NCBI GenBank assembly: GCA_947311845.1 | Contig: CAMZMU010000096.1 | Location: 11,436,910 to 11,500,909, forward strand | Reading direction: 5' to 3' | Length of the DNA: 64,000 nucleotides | Source of the DNA: Poa pratensis | Lineage: Eukaryota > Streptophyta > Magnoliopsida > Poales > Poaceae | Shown here: positions 33,344 through 46,100 of the stretch, piece by piece | Numbering within the stretch: the first letter of the stretch is position 1 | Layout: each line of letters opens with the position of its first letter | Translations under genes and position numbers: made by a program | The notes under the pieces: generated by a model | Seen by the model: the letters and a program-made list of their open reading frames with translations, nothing else | Database searches by the model: none | Told to the model about the DNA's origin: nothing

Positions 33344-35042
33344 TGATGCATGTAAAATGCATACATGAACTTTGCATTATTTTATTCATATTCCAATCAT
33401 ATTTGCATCATATAAGGGTTATATCAATGTTTTATAATGATTTTAGGAATAATTTACAAGTTCCCCTATTTTTGTAGATTTAACCCTGCGCAGGCAGAAA
33501 ACCCTATTTTCTATATTTTGATGTTTCAGGGACCCAAACGACGTCCAAATGACTAGCAAATTTAGGAGCATCAATATTTGGAAGGAAGAAGACTTGGGAG
33601 CGAAGGAAGCGAACAAACGGAGGCTCGAGGGCCAAAAGGGGGTGGCCCACGCGACCAGGTACTGTGGCCGCGTGGGGCCCACCTTCTGGAGCCTCGATGC
33701 TCTGTTGCCGTCGATCTTTTCTCCACCGACTTCGTCTTGACCTAAAATCGACTATAAAAATAGTCCCCGAGGCTCTTCGGAAAGGGTCGCCGCAGAAACA
33801 CAGAAACCACGAAACAGAGATCAGGAGCTGCAGATTGGAGGGGGAAAACTATGGTGGGGCGCTGCCGGAGAGGTCTCCACCTCCTCCAACGACATCTCCA
33901 CCGTATCCATGATGAAGAGGGAGTAGTCCACCCCTGGACTATGGGTTTGTGGAAGTAACTTATGTATCTCTCTCTCTCTTGAGCTTCACTAATTAGCACC
34001 GTATGAGCTGCCGAACATGATTACGGTCATCTATGTAATACCTTTGTGGTGGATCTTTATGAGTTAATATATGTTTGAGATTGCAATTGTTTTGTTTCAG
34101 TTATGAAGTAGATGCATATTATGTACCCCGTTCTTGTTTACTTGTTTTGATCAAGCATGTTTATGAAAGCGTGTGTGGGGGAACGTGTGCATTAGATGGA
34201 GTAACAGGGGGTGGCTAGTGCGGTGAACGTGAGAGAAAGTTCCGCGATCCACTTGGGTGTTTTGCCTTACTTTGTTGCCTCACTAGGGATAAAAAGAAAT
34301 ACCTTGCTACCGGAGATGTGGGTGTGACCATTGCCACTACTCCATGACTAGATCTAGCATGTTCTTATTTCAACTTCATGTCATGAAACTTATTGCTATG
34401 CTCTGATTTATCTTAATACTAAGGTGTTATGATTTAGTTCGCATCTTAGTGGAGTATAAGAGGGATTAATAACCACAAGATCTCTATGTTAGGACATGAT
34501 GCCCATATGATTAATAACTTGTCATGAAACTTTGTTGCAATCTCATATGTTAACTCTTGTGTTCCATTGTCTACCACATTATTAAAGAGAGAGTGCATTT
34601 CTGAAACCATGAACCCCGGTCCATTTTTAATCATAAGAAACACCTTTCCAACAACTTACATCCACTTTTAATTTTTAGCCATTTATAAATCCGAAAATAC
34701 AAAAATACTTTTGCATCTTGCATTCATCATATAAAACCCAAAAATATCATCTAGTATTGTTTCCATCATCCTTGCATATTAACATTGCATTTTTATTTAT
34801 TGTTTTGTATTCATAACTTACTCACACCTTGTGCTTGACAACCACTTGGTGAGGTTGAGGGCACAAAACAATTTATTTTTGTTTGCAGGTTTCCAAGGGA
34901 AGGATAAGGAGGTAAAGCCTTCACTACTGATTCCCCGAGAGTTCGATATAAACCCTCGAGTCATCCCTCGTGGGAAAATAGTCTTGCCCGTACTACACAC
35001 TCTGCTATTTGGGTCTCAACCTAACCCTTTTGAGGGCCATCA
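33344..35042 (+). repeat. 3' LTR of element B
   Basis: A 1699-bp LTR, highly similar to 23961-25656 with scattered substitutions and small indels. It is preceded by AAGCTTGGGGATGC, the polypurine tract. Confidence 0.9.
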
Positions 35043-35047
35043 ATTAT

Positions 35048-35444
35048 TTTCTTCCAACTATGTGTTTTAGAACATGTAGCCGTCATAGAAGTTTACCATG
35101 AATGCATGACAATTGTGTGTACTTTTATTATCTATAACATGATCACCACCATGAGAGAGGACGAGTGAAACCATGAACCCATGTCCATTGTTCCTATAAG
35201 AAACTCACACTTGAGCTTGTCCTCTTGCTGCATAGAGGATTGGGCTTTCTCTCTTTGAGAGCTGTCACTTGCTACTATTTATTTTCAGCATTGCAACCAT
35301 ACATCCAAAATACCAAAAACACTTGCATCTTTCATTGTTTTATTTATCAAACTTGCTAACCAATACCTTCAGCTCCTCGTGGGTTCGACAACCTTTTCTA
35401 ATCGAAAGGTACTACAATTGATCTCCTGCACATGGGAGTCATCA
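35048..35444 (+). repeat. 5' LTR of element A, part 2
   Basis: Remaining 397 bp (TTTCTTCCAACTATG ... GGGAGTCATCA), matching the end of the 3' LTR at 42131. The two parts total 1531 bp against 1540 bp for the intact 3' LTR. Confidence 0.88.
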
Positions 35445-35455
35445 AGATACTTTTC

Positions 35456-35473
35456 TGGCGCCGTTGCCGGGGA
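35456..35473 (+). other. primer-binding site of element A
   Basis: TGGCGCCGTTGCCGGGGA, the same PBS as element B, 11 bp after the 5' LTR end. Confidence 0.85.
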
Positions 35474-35537
35474 GCGTAGCGCTATTGCTAAGAAGTTTGG
35501 TAAGGAAACTTGAAAGCTGTTTTATCTCATTGTTACT

Positions 35538-37642
35538 ATGGCATTTATGAATCGTGCCTCGCTGCATCTTGCTTTATATGAAAGTGCTTATGCCACTGCT
35601 CCTAAAGTGGTTGAAACTACTGTGTCTGAGGTACCTAAAGTGGGAATTAAAATTCCCATTGGTCATGTTCAAAGAGTTATGAAAAATCCATTTACAGGGG
35701 ATGGAACTAAGTCTCCACATGAACACGTGGAGACAATTGAAGAAATATGTGGTTTATTTAGGCTTCCTGGTATTTCTGATGATCAAGTAAAAAGGAATCT
35801 GTTATATTTGTCTTTATCTGGTAATGCTCGTGATTGGTACAGATCTCTTGATGAAGAGGTCACTATTGAATGGGGTATTTTGAGGAAGGTTTTTCTTAAA
35901 TATTTTACTCCCCAAGAGAGCACTAATATTTTGCAAGAAGGGGAGGATAAGAACCTAAGCTTGGGGATACCCGTGCAACCCCAAGAGGATGATGAAAACA
36001 TAAGCTTGGAAGAGGAAGTATGTGAAGAGGAGATTGAAATGGATGTGTTCCAATCTAAGCTTGGGGAGGTTGAGGTTTTTGAAAATCCTTTTGCTACAAA
36101 TGATTATATATTTGAGACCTCTCCTGTCGGGGGGCTACCCCCGGGTAGGGTAAGATGTGGTGTAAAAGAGCTCTAAAGGGTGGACCGGGTCAATGTCAAA
36201 CCGGGTCAAGGTCAAACCGGGTAAACCAAGTCCCGGAAGGACCGAGGCATGATGTAATTGCAAACCAGCTCATGACAACCGGGTCATGTACTCCGGGTCA
36301 TGTTGGCCGGGTCACTTTAACCGACATATCACCTTGTGTCTACTCTTGTTTATTCTCATGTGCAGGATTATCCGTATACGACCATCAATGATAAAAGTAA
36401 AGGAAACAAGGATGATCCGGATAGCATTGCCGGGTCATAGAAGGAAACCCGGCATGACCCTTCCGGGTTAAGGAAGAAAGAACCTTATCTCGGATAGGAA
36501 GTCAAGGGCCTTTGGCGTTTAGCCTGGCAGGGACGCGCCGGGCACGGGAGCGTCAGACACGGAGGCGTCTGGCACGGGAGCGTGCCCTGACCCGGCGCGT
36601 CCGGGAAAAGGCTACAAGGCTAGACTCGGCGGCGTGCCCTGTCCTGTCTCTGGCAGAGGGAGCATTCTAGGGCTAGGCACGCCCTGTCCCTGACAGGAGT
36701 GCCATGATGGCAAGACAGTTGGGCGTGGCTACAGTGCATTGTGTAACTCGGTTAGGTCTATATATGGCTCTCCCCCCTCCTGTGTGAGGACGACCACGAA
36801 CCCCTGAGAGATATTTCCCCTATTAGCTGCATCCTCTACCCAGAGTGCATTACCCTTGTTAGATCATACAGCTCAAGGAGCAGACCTTGTACTTGTGCTT
36901 GTGCTTCACCCATATATACAGAGAGACAGGCAGGAGTAGGGGTGTTACCTCCTCACGAGGGCCCCGAACCTGGGTAAATCGCGTGTGTGTGCTTGTGTGT
37001 TCTTTGTTCGATGTTCGTCCGTGCACGCTTCTCGGCGTGCAAGCCCTCCCCGGATACCTCCAGCGTCCTTCCGGCCCCGCACTTAGCCATACCTATGGCA
37101 TCTGCCATGACACCACCACGACATCTCCTCCTAGTGAAGTTTTTGAAAATCCTTTTACTACTGATGATTATAATGATTGTGATATTTTCACTCCACCTAC
37201 TATTGAGGATAAAGTTTATTATGGTTATGATATGCCTCCTATATATGATGATTACAATGATGATTATGAATGTTTTACTCCCACTATCACTAATAGGAAG
37301 GATTTTACTTATGTGCAGAGTATTGATACTTTTATACTTGTAGATCATGAAAGACATGCTTTATGTCATAATTATATTGTTGAATTCATTCATGATGCCA
37401 CTGAAAGTTATTATGAGAGGGGAAAACAGGGTTCTAAACATTTCAATACTATTACGTTTCCTCTCTTTAAGTTCAAAGTCTTGAAATTGCTCTTGTTTTA
37501 TCTTCCTATGCTACTTGCGTTGAGTTTCAATGATTTATTTTCTTACAAGACCCCAATGCATAGGAAGTGGGTGAGACTTAAATATGTTTCATATTTTTCC
37601 ATTGATGCTCACCTTTGCGTTTCAATTCTTATTCCTATGTGA
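35538..37642 (+). pseudogene. gag-like gene of element A, interrupted by a solo LTR
   Basis: ATG 35538 opens MAFMNRASLHLALYESAYAT. A capsid-like region follows: RVMKNPFTGDGTKSPHEHVE, YLSLSGNARDWYRSL, LRKVFLKYFTPQE. At 36124 the frame is cut by a solo LTR and resumes at 37124 with the duplicated TCTCC, continuing as EVFENPFTTDDYNDCDIF and YYGYDMPPIYDDYNDDYECF. It then shows a hydrophobic stretch (KLLLFYLPMLLALSF) and stops at 37640-37642. Apart from the insertion the frame is open over about 1.1 kb, so the copy was intact when hit. The C-terminal part, with a membrane-like segment, is not ordinary gag and its role is unknown. Confidence 0.75.
36125..37123 (+). mobile_element. solo LTR of a Tat-type Gypsy element
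   Basis: A 999-bp sequence starting TGTCGGGGGGCTACC and ending CACCACCACGACA, flanked by TCTCC on both sides (36120-36124, 37124-37128). Its 3' end (TTAGCCATACCTATGGCATC) and an internal GAGGGCCCCGAA match element 1's LTR read on the minus strand, so it belongs to the same lineage but sits in plus orientation. TATATATGG at about 36770 is the probable LTR promoter. Solo LTRs arise by recombination between the two LTRs of a full element. Confidence 0.9.
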
Positions 37643-40591
37643 GCATCATTAAAACTATCATGGCTGTCTAGAAAACAGATTCCTAAGCTTCACTGCGAAA
37701 AATGTTAAAAATCACAGAAAAGGAATTTTGACCTGAAATTTTATGACAGCAATCTTCAGTTATTAATACACATTTCATTAGTTCAAAATTTTCTGATTTG
37801 AGCAACGTAAGTGCCTCTGAAAATTCACTCTTTACGGGCTGTCCAGTTTTTGACAGATTCTGTCTTTATTTTGCATTACTCTCATTACTTGTGTTTTGTG
37901 TAGTTCTATTGATCAAAGAGCAATACACAACCATAGTAACAGTAGTTAATGTTTAGAATCAACTCATGATGTGTCTTTGTTGTACCTATGTGGATTTAAT
38001 TTATGGAGACACTAACCCCTCTAATCAAGTTATATGATGAGTTTTGTGTAAAGAAATTTTCAAGTGGAAGAGTTGAGGGTGATGAACAATGATCAAGAGG
38101 GACAAACACTCAAGCTTGGGGATGTTACCCCTAGGCTCACCCTACATATTTAAATAAGTACAAGAATTCAAGCTTGGGGATGTCAAGCCACCTCACTCCA
38201 ATCATCTTGATACCAAGTAAGTAAGCCTAGCTATATGGCTATAAAGAAAGCGCTTTACGGGAGGCAACCCGGTTGTTTTTATTTTTGATTTTCTTTGTGT
38301 CCTCTTGCTGTAACAAGAGACTAGTTTTTAGTTTAGTTTCTGAATTTTTAATAAAGTGCCAAGTTTTACCCATTTTGGTTTGAAAAAGTTGCTTATAGCG
38401 TTCGGAGATATTATTCCAGCACGAATCTGTGCACGGTATGATTTTTAATTCCTATTCTGTAACTCCGAATGAGCTGATATTTAAACTGTAGTTGCAAATT
38501 TTCATTCTCTGTATGCATGAATTTTTTCAGAATTTTTAGACAAATTAGTAGGGTAGAAAAATACGTTTTGCTGCTGCTGTTTTTCTGGACAGATTCTGTC
38601 CCATTTTGTTTGATGCATGCTTAGAACTTTTAGTTTGAATCTTTTAGATCCAATTGAGTTTATGAGTAGGCATACAACATAATACACTTACTGGACATCC
38701 ATATGAATTTTTGTCTAAGGATTATATGCAGCAAGAAATCTATTTGTTTATCACTACTAATGTCACCCACAGAAAAGAAATGGGAGAAACGGTGTTTTGA
38801 AGTTTTTTCACAGGGATTAGAGGAGATGCACCAAGAGCTATCCAAGGATGGTGAAACCATAAGCTTGGGGATGTGAAGACAACCCCACTGAACCAACACA
38901 CTCTCGGTTTGCACATGTCTAACTTCTGTTTTTCGATCAATGCACTTTATCGCATAAACTTGGAGCGTTTTTTTTGTTTGTTTAGGTTTGATTTTTTATT
39001 TTGAGAGACCACCACATTATCATTTATATATGAGAGAGCTACTGGAAATTTGGGTTGATTATGTTGGATGCATTATAAGATTGGGAAAAGGGATGTTTGA
39101 GTTGATTTTAAAAGATACATATAGTTGCATGATTCATGAGCTTGTTAATGAGTAATAATTTGTTAGTGTTTTATCAAGAGCTATCTTTTATTCATGTTTT
39201 GATGCTGAATGTTACTTTACTTTGTTTAACATGGATTAGTTAGTTCTATGGACACTCATGCATGCATTTAGACGGTCAACTTTCTCCCTCTTGCTAGCCC
39301 AAAAATTCCAACAAGCAAAAACTTGTTTCCAACACCTTCAACCAAAGTTTTTCCAGTGAGTCCACCATATCTACCTATTAGCTTTATGCTATTCCGAGTA
39401 TGTTTATCATGTTATTTTGTATCATTTATACCTCTGAATTAAAATGCTTATGTTGTTGATTGTTATGGGAAAAGTTGGTTATATAGCTCTCACGAACTTG
39501 ATGCACACTTTACTTTTATTGCACTTAATGAACATGACCCATTGTGATTAAAATTATGATGTTATGAGCTTGACAAATGTCTTTGGTGGAGAGTTAGCCC
39601 AAATGTGCTGTCACATGGCAAGCTTTCAACATTGCACTTCATTATATTTAGTTGATGTCATGTACTTTTGTTTATGGATGCTTACCATGGGTGAAATAAA
39701 TGTGGAAATGAAGTAGGTTTAAATGAGTTTGTATAAATGGTTAGAGAGACGCCTGGGCCGCTAATCTAAGCCATGCATCATTCATGGTGGAAATTTACTT
39801 ACATGCTATGGTGAACCTTCTGTGATACACCTTACAATAAAAAGCTATCCAATGGTAAATAAAAAGGTGTTGAGATTGTTCATTATGTTTGTTTGTCTTG
39901 TCATTTTGATATGGGCTTGTTCCATATCCTGGGACAAGAGGTACCCCAGTTGACGCTCTTGACGATACTATTTTACTTACAATGATATTTAAATTGAACT
40001 TGCTTTGTTTTCCGAGTTGAGTAACACATGGAGTAGGTACTCGTATTCAAGGGGCATGAGACTTTCAACCTTTACTTTGTCAAGCACATTACTCATATTT
40101 GCTTTCACTTTAAACTTAATCATTCAAGATGCTATGATAGGGGCAATGAGAGCTTGACATCAAGGAATACCACATTGCAATCATTAACTTAAATAGAAGC
40201 ATTTGGAAGTTAGATGAAACTTATTCATGCTTTACCTCTACTCATATATATATCTTTCCAAAGTGTCCACCTTTTATATTCAGATTTTCATCTACACTCT
40301 ATGACCATTGTAGGATGTTCTTACTTATCATTATGCATACTTGTGGTCCATAGTACTTTTTCATTTATGTTACACTTTGTGAATTATCATTGAACATCCT
40401 TACATTGAATATTTGATATCACTTCATAAATTATCTTGCATATTGTTACATCTTTTTAAGAATGAACCATTTGACTCTATGTAGAAATAGTAATCATATT
40501 TGATATCCATTGATAGTATTAAAATGCAAAGTCCATGTTAGTTTTATCACCTTCATACTCGAGGACGAGCATGGGTTAAGCTTGGGGATGC
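37643..40591 (+). other. 3' non-coding region of element A
   Basis: About 2.9 kb without genes. From 38225 onward it is nearly identical to 30985-33343 of element B, including the GGGAGGCAACCCGG motif. AAGCTTGGGGATG recurs several times (38111, 38170, 38862, 40578); the last is the polypurine tract before the 3' LTR. Confidence 0.8.
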
Positions 40592-42131
40592 TGATGCATG
40601 TAAAATGCATACATGAACTTTGTATTATTTTATTCATATTCCAATCATATTTGCATCATATAAGGGTTATATCAATGTTTTATAATGATTTTGGGAATAT
40701 TTCACAAGTTCCCCTATTTTTCTGGAATTAACCCTGCGCAGGCAGAAAACCCTATTTTCTATATTTTGATGTTTCAGGGACCCAAACGACGTCCAAATGA
40801 CCTGCAAATTTAGGAGCATCAATATTTGAAAGGAAGAAGACCTAGGAGCGAAGGAAGAGAACGAACGGAGGCTCGAGACCCAAAAGGGGTGGCCCACGCG
40901 GCCACAGTACCTGACCCCGTGGAGCCCACCTTCTGGAGCCTCGGAGCTCCGTTGCCGTCGATCTTTTCTCCACCGACTTTGTCTTGACCTAAAACCGACT
41001 ATAAAAATAGTCCCCGAGTCCCTTCGGAAAGGAGGCGGCAGAAAAACACAAAACCACGAAATAAAGAGTCAGAAGGCTGCCGCCGGAGAAGATTGGAGGG
41101 GGGAAACACTGCCGGAATCACCTCGGTAGGCTCCTCCATCCCCCCTCCGGAGTCTCCATCAACACCACCGTCTCCATGATGAAGGGGGAGTAGTCCACCC
41201 CCTGGACTTGGGTTTGTGGTGGTAACTTGTATATCTCTCCTCTCTTTGAGCTTCACTAATTAGTACCGTATGAGCTGCTGAACATGATTACGGTCATCTA
41301 TGTAATTCCTATGGTGGATATTGTGGTATCAGATGATATTTGTTATGCATTTACCGTTGTGTTGGATCTTTTATGACTTGTCATACTTTGGAGATATTTA
41401 TGATTCATGTGATGGTTTGATTTATTCATAATGCCTTGTTTATCCTTGTCATGAGGTGATTGACACCACCACGTATGGATAGATGAGAGAGATGTGGTCA
41501 TGCACACGAAATATGAATCATTGCACTAGTGTTAGAATATTGTCCATTATGAAGTATGATGTATGTAGGTACGGGATGGCCGATGTGACAACGATATATG
41601 TATTGAGTGACACAATACAACCCAACATCCTTTATATGGGGGTAAAAAGGAAGAAGTATGATGTCGGAGTGACAGCAACCACGCTAGCCTTACGAGGGTG
41701 ACATAGCAACACAAATGATTATTTTCTTCCAACTATGTGTTTTAGAACATGTAGCCGTTATAGAAGTTTACCATGAATGCATGACAATTGTGTGTACTTT
41801 TATTATCTATAACATGATCACCACCATAGATTAGATTGAGAGAGAGGACGAGTGAAACCATTAACCCATGTCCATTGTTCCTATAAGAAACTCACACTTG
41901 GGCTTGTCCTCTTGCTGCATAGAGGATTGGGATTTCTCTCTTTGAGAGCTGTCACTTGCTACTATTTATTTTCAGCATTGCAACCATACATCCAAAAATA
42001 CCAAAAACACTTGCATCTTTCATTGTTTTATTTCTCAAACTTGCTAACCAATACCTTCAGCTCCTCGTGGGTTCGACAACTTTTTCTAATCGAAAGGTAC
42101 TACAATTGATCTCCTGCACTTGGAGTCATCA
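40592..42131 (+). repeat. 3' LTR of element A (intact)
   Basis: A 1540-bp LTR, TGATGCATG...GAGTCATCA. The segment AAATGATTATTTTCTTCC at about 41715-41732 shows the uninterrupted site into which element B inserted in the other LTR. TATAAAAATAG at about 41000 is the candidate promoter. Confidence 0.9.
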
Positions 42132-42271
42132 CCGACTTACACCACTCGGCACCAAAGCCGCACACGAGCCACAACGCCGCACGACCCAACCGTCTCGTAG
42201 CCCTTGCTACCCTCGCTAAAGACGACCGCCCGCAGACCTCAATGTCGCGCCAAATCCGGGGCCGCCGCCCC
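42132..42271. other. right part of the interrupted retroelement-like sequence
   Basis: Continues the sequence cut at 22826: ...GCCCCGAC|TTACACCACTCGG. It ends at 42271 where a Tat-type LTR begins. The last five bases, GCCCC, would be that element's target site, but its other end is missing. Confidence 0.5.
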
Positions 42272-42766
42272 TGTCGTGGGATTGTCACGTCAGGTGTCAT
42301 AGATGACTTCGTAGGTGTGGGATTGCGCAAGTCAATCATCTCCGAGCTTGGGATTGCAGGAACAAAGATCAACACAGATTTACCCAGGTTCGGCCCCCTC
42401 AATGTGAGGTAAAAGACCTACTTCCTGCCTACCCTAGATAGGTATTGATATGATAATCGAGGTGTTACAATGGAGGCGATCCAATGTGGAACTCGCCGTA
42501 TCAGCTAGGGTTTTAGGGCTTGGCCCCTTCTAAGTCCTGCGAGTCCTCTTTATATATGCAGAGACTCGTCAGGTTACAAAGGAAACTTTCCCCACAAGGA
42601 ATATGTTAACCAAGACCTACACGGAGACTAACTCGCCATCGAGCCTTCTAGATTCTTCACCTTGTGGCGATTTAATATTGGGCTCGATCCCATATGGGCC
42701 TTTGTCTGTGCGAGTAAAGTAAGTCGCACTGGGCCACGGGTTAATCCAGAAAGTATTCCCCCGACA
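42272..42766 (-). repeat. 3' LTR of element 2
   Basis: A 495-bp LTR from TGTCGTGGGATTG to CCCCCGACA (plus strand), with the same terminal inverted TGTCG/CGACA as element 1 but otherwise different. In minus orientation it is preceded by AACTTGGGGGCTAA, the polypurine tract. No second copy is present in the window. Confidence 0.82.
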
Positions 42767-42964
42767 TTAGCCCCCAAGTTTAGCTTGGACTTCGAGTGAA
42801 AGCTCCTTCATCTTGATAGGCTGCCAAACTGCACACTTGAATGTCCTGGCTGAACTCCAGATTTGATTACTCGCGGCTCTGCAATTCTCCTTAGCAGCTC
42901 AAGAGCGCGACTTATCTTCCCCTGACGGTTGATTTTCGTATCTGGGCGTTTTCCGCGCCTGGTC

Positions 42965-42971
42965 TATTTAT
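42965..42971 (+). promoter_or_regulatory. TATA-like box of the antisense gene of element 2
   Basis: TATTTAT in CTGGTCTATTTATCC lies 130 bp before the ATG at 43101 and faces the plus strand, the same position relative to LTR and gene as in element 1. Confidence 0.4.
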
Positions 42972-43100
42972 CCTGACTTATCGCTTCTCCGGGCGTTCCG
43001 TACCAGAATCTTGGGTTACTCCTTCCCCACTTCTCCGCGCCGCCTTTGATCCCGCTTCTTGCGCTTGCAATCCCTTGAAGATCTCCATTAATGTGAGATA

Positions 43101-46100
43101 ATGTCTCGCCGCAAATGCAACTGGGAGGGCTCGTGGATCGACGAGGACTTCTTGGAATCCCTAGCCACCCGTGGCCTTCTTCCTCCAAAGGATCAATGCG
43201 AGTGGCGAGCGGCCGGTGAGGAGGTAATCCCTAGCCCTCAACCAGGCGAGATAGTGATCTTTGCGGAGCATGTCGAGCGCGGATTCAAGCCCCAGGATCT
43301 CTCTTCTTCCGCTCCTTGATGCAGCGGTTGGGCCTTCGCTTCCACGATATTGGCCCTAACTCGATGTTGCAAGTGAGCAACTTCCACGTCCTTTGCGAAG
43401 ATTATCTTGGTATTCCTCCCTCAATAGATTTCTGGTTCGCGCTCTTCAGCTGCAATAGCCAAAGGGAGACCACAGATGGTCCTTTCCTTCAATGCGGCGC
43501 TATTTCCTTCCAACGCCGTAAGGGCAGCGTCTTCCCGAAACTCGTCCTTGCCAATAAGATTAAGGGCTGGCAAAGGACGTTCTTCTATTGCAAGGATACT
43601 TCCCCGGAAGGCGAAGTTCATCTTCCTCCTTGGTCGCTACTTCCCTTCGAGGCAACCGATGCTCTGTCTTCTAAACCTGGTCCTTCTTCATTGCCGTCCA
43701 TCAAGATCCTTCTGGACAGAGTTAGGGCACTGACACTCCATGGCCTTACTGGACTGGACCTCGTGTCCTGCTGGACCAAGTGGCGAATTCAGCCCGTGAG
43801 TCGCCGCCTGCGACTTATGATGGACTTCACCTGCCAGGCAGATGACGCTGACCGCACCTGCTCTGAAGACTGGGACAAAGGGGAATGGATAAATTTCATT
43901 CGCCGAGTTACTGGTGAAGATATCAGCTCGTATGACAACGTTGGCCTTGCTCCTTTCTGGGCCGAGCACAAGCCTTTTGTGGTAATGTCTTTTTCACAAC
44001 TTGCTTCTTCTCAGATTTCTTCTTTATGATCAATTATTTCTGACTTAAGCTTCTTTTCAGATTGACCCTCATTTTTGGGTCCATCCCTCAGAGGATGCCG
44101 CTTCGAACCAAGAAGCTGTTGCTGAATCGTCAAGGCGAGCCGCGGCTCCTGGCGAGGATGTAACCATGCATGATGTTGTTTCTGATCCTGAGGGCAGTGC
44201 ATCTGAGGAGGAACAACAAATGGCCAATGCACTTTTATCCTCCTCTCCAGGCTAATCATTTTTGCAACTGCCTGAAGTACCTCGCAGGTCTTCTAAACGG
44301 TTTTTGCCGGAGAGCTCAGAGGATCCCTCACAATCTGAGAAACGCCGCAAGGCCTTGACATTATTGGTAGAAACAAGAACTGCCAAATCTTTAAAGCTCG
44401 CTGATCCTGGCAAGACTACTTTCTCTTCTGAGCATATCAGAAAGGACTGCCTTTCAATGAGCTCAGGTACTTACTTGCAACTTCTTCTCTTGTGCCTACA
44501 TATTTTTGTCAAGGAATTGCTGATCAACACTTCTTCTCATGTTCTGTAGGTTCAGATTTGCAAGATCTATCCTCTCCTTCTTCTGGTTGCCTGATGAAGA
44601 GCATCCGTATAGCCTCTGGGTATAGTTTTGTCTTCTTTGCAATGTTATAACTCTTATTAGGTCAGCTTACTAATCCATCAACGTTCTGCAGGGCCATGCT
44701 CGAAGGAGACACCAAATCCAATTCTGACACTGCTTCCTCTCAACCAGCCATAAGCAAAGGTGATGCTACTGACGAGAATATAGGAAACAGTGATGGTGCG
44801 ACTCATCCAAGGGTATCTCTGGAGGAAGATATTGCTGGTGCGACTCCTGCCGCGAATCCAGTCGCAGTTCTATCCACAACTCCTGCTACTGGTAGCTCCA
44901 GATCAATTGCAGATGCTATAATCGCTGCTGGAGACAAGCATGCCGCGCTGCTGCGTGACCTAATCGAGCAATTTTCTTCGAGTCGCTAGGTATATATGCT
45001 GTAGCCCCCAAGGATCAAGACCTTGTGTCACTTCACGGGGTGTTGATTCTTCTCCTGTTTTCAAATTGCGAGCCCCCAAGTTCCTGGATGGTTTACTCAT
45101 GTTGTTTGCTCTATTTATTTGCAGCTTGAACTGTCTTTGCTCGATGCTTCTGGCTCAGTAAAAGGTAAAGGTATTTCCATAGATCAACCTGAGATGATGC
45201 AGCCTACCCAGGAGCAGCATAATATAATCATTAGAGACCAAGCTCAAGAAATAAGATCTCTCAAATGCCAGCTTGATTCCTGTGAGGAGCAATTCAAAGA
45301 ACTTGAAGCAGATTCTCAGCAGCGACTCATGGAGAAGGATGAGATGATCAAATCTTTGCGAGAAGGGATGGCCCTTAAATCCGAACTAATTGATAGACTG
45401 AAAGCAGACCATGCAAAAGAACTCGCTGCGCGAGATGAGAAATATAACTCGCTGTTCAAAGCCTTTGAGAGCTTTGGCTCTATTGTCAGATCATCCGTCC
45501 TTCAACTTGCTGGTTCGTATCTGTTACCTTTATCATGTATACTGCGGGTAGCCACCAAGAGTCGCTGACTTGTATCTGACCTTTCATTTCTGATATAGGA
45601 TCTGAGGCTCCAATATCCCGTTCCAATTTAAAGGATCAGCTGGAATACCTTTCAAATTTGAACCAGCGCTTCTTAAAGGTCACAAAGGAAGTTATGACAA
45701 CAATATCTCCTGCGACTGATGGCCCAAAATCTTGCGAGTATTGGATAAATAAATTGCTCAAGGCTCCACATTATGTTTCTGATTGGAAACGGTCTTCTGC
45801 TCGCACCGGTGCTGCTCATGTCTTGACATTGCTCCGGGCGTACTATCCAGAAATAGATGTTGGCAAGATTGCGCGGCATGCTTGCTGGGTACGTGCTGAT
45901 GGCACTGAGCTTCCAATAAGTGAATACTTTGACATCTGGAAAGGGATGCGCGGGTATGCCACAAAATTTGTTGATAATTTAGACTTGGGCACTTATCTTG
46001 ATAAATTCAATCTTGATGGGAGCAAAGTGCCGAAGAGAAAGTCCTCAGAAGCTGAGTCATCCCAGGCTACTGCTCCATCATCAGGGTCGGGCGGCCCTTC

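Larger units (their letters stand above)
23961..35042 (+). mobile_element. Athila-type non-autonomous Gypsy element B nested in the 5' LTR of A
   Basis: An 11,082-bp element bounded by ATTAT duplications (23956-23960 and 35043-35047). LTRs are 23961-25656 and 33344-35042. The PBS is TGGCGCCGTTGCCGGGGA. Gag and an Athila-type protease are present but broken, and no RT or integrase is found. A 3.1-kb Helitron accounts for part of its length. A long non-coding region precedes the 3' LTR. Confidence 0.9.
22827..42131 (+). mobile_element. Athila-type non-autonomous Gypsy element A, containing nested insertions
   Basis: Element A runs from TGATGCATG at 22827 to GTCATCA at 42131 and is flanked by CCGAC on both sides (22822-22826 and 42132-42136). 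Without the nested element B, the duplicated ATTAT and the solo LTR it would be about 7.2 kb. It has LTRs of about 1.53 kb, a PBS TGGCGCCGTTGCCGGGGA next to the 5' LTR, one gag-like gene, a long non-coding 3' region, and an AAGCTTGGGGATGC purine tract before the 3' LTR. There is no RT, RNase H or integrase, so it depends on a related autonomous Athila element. Confidence 0.88.
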
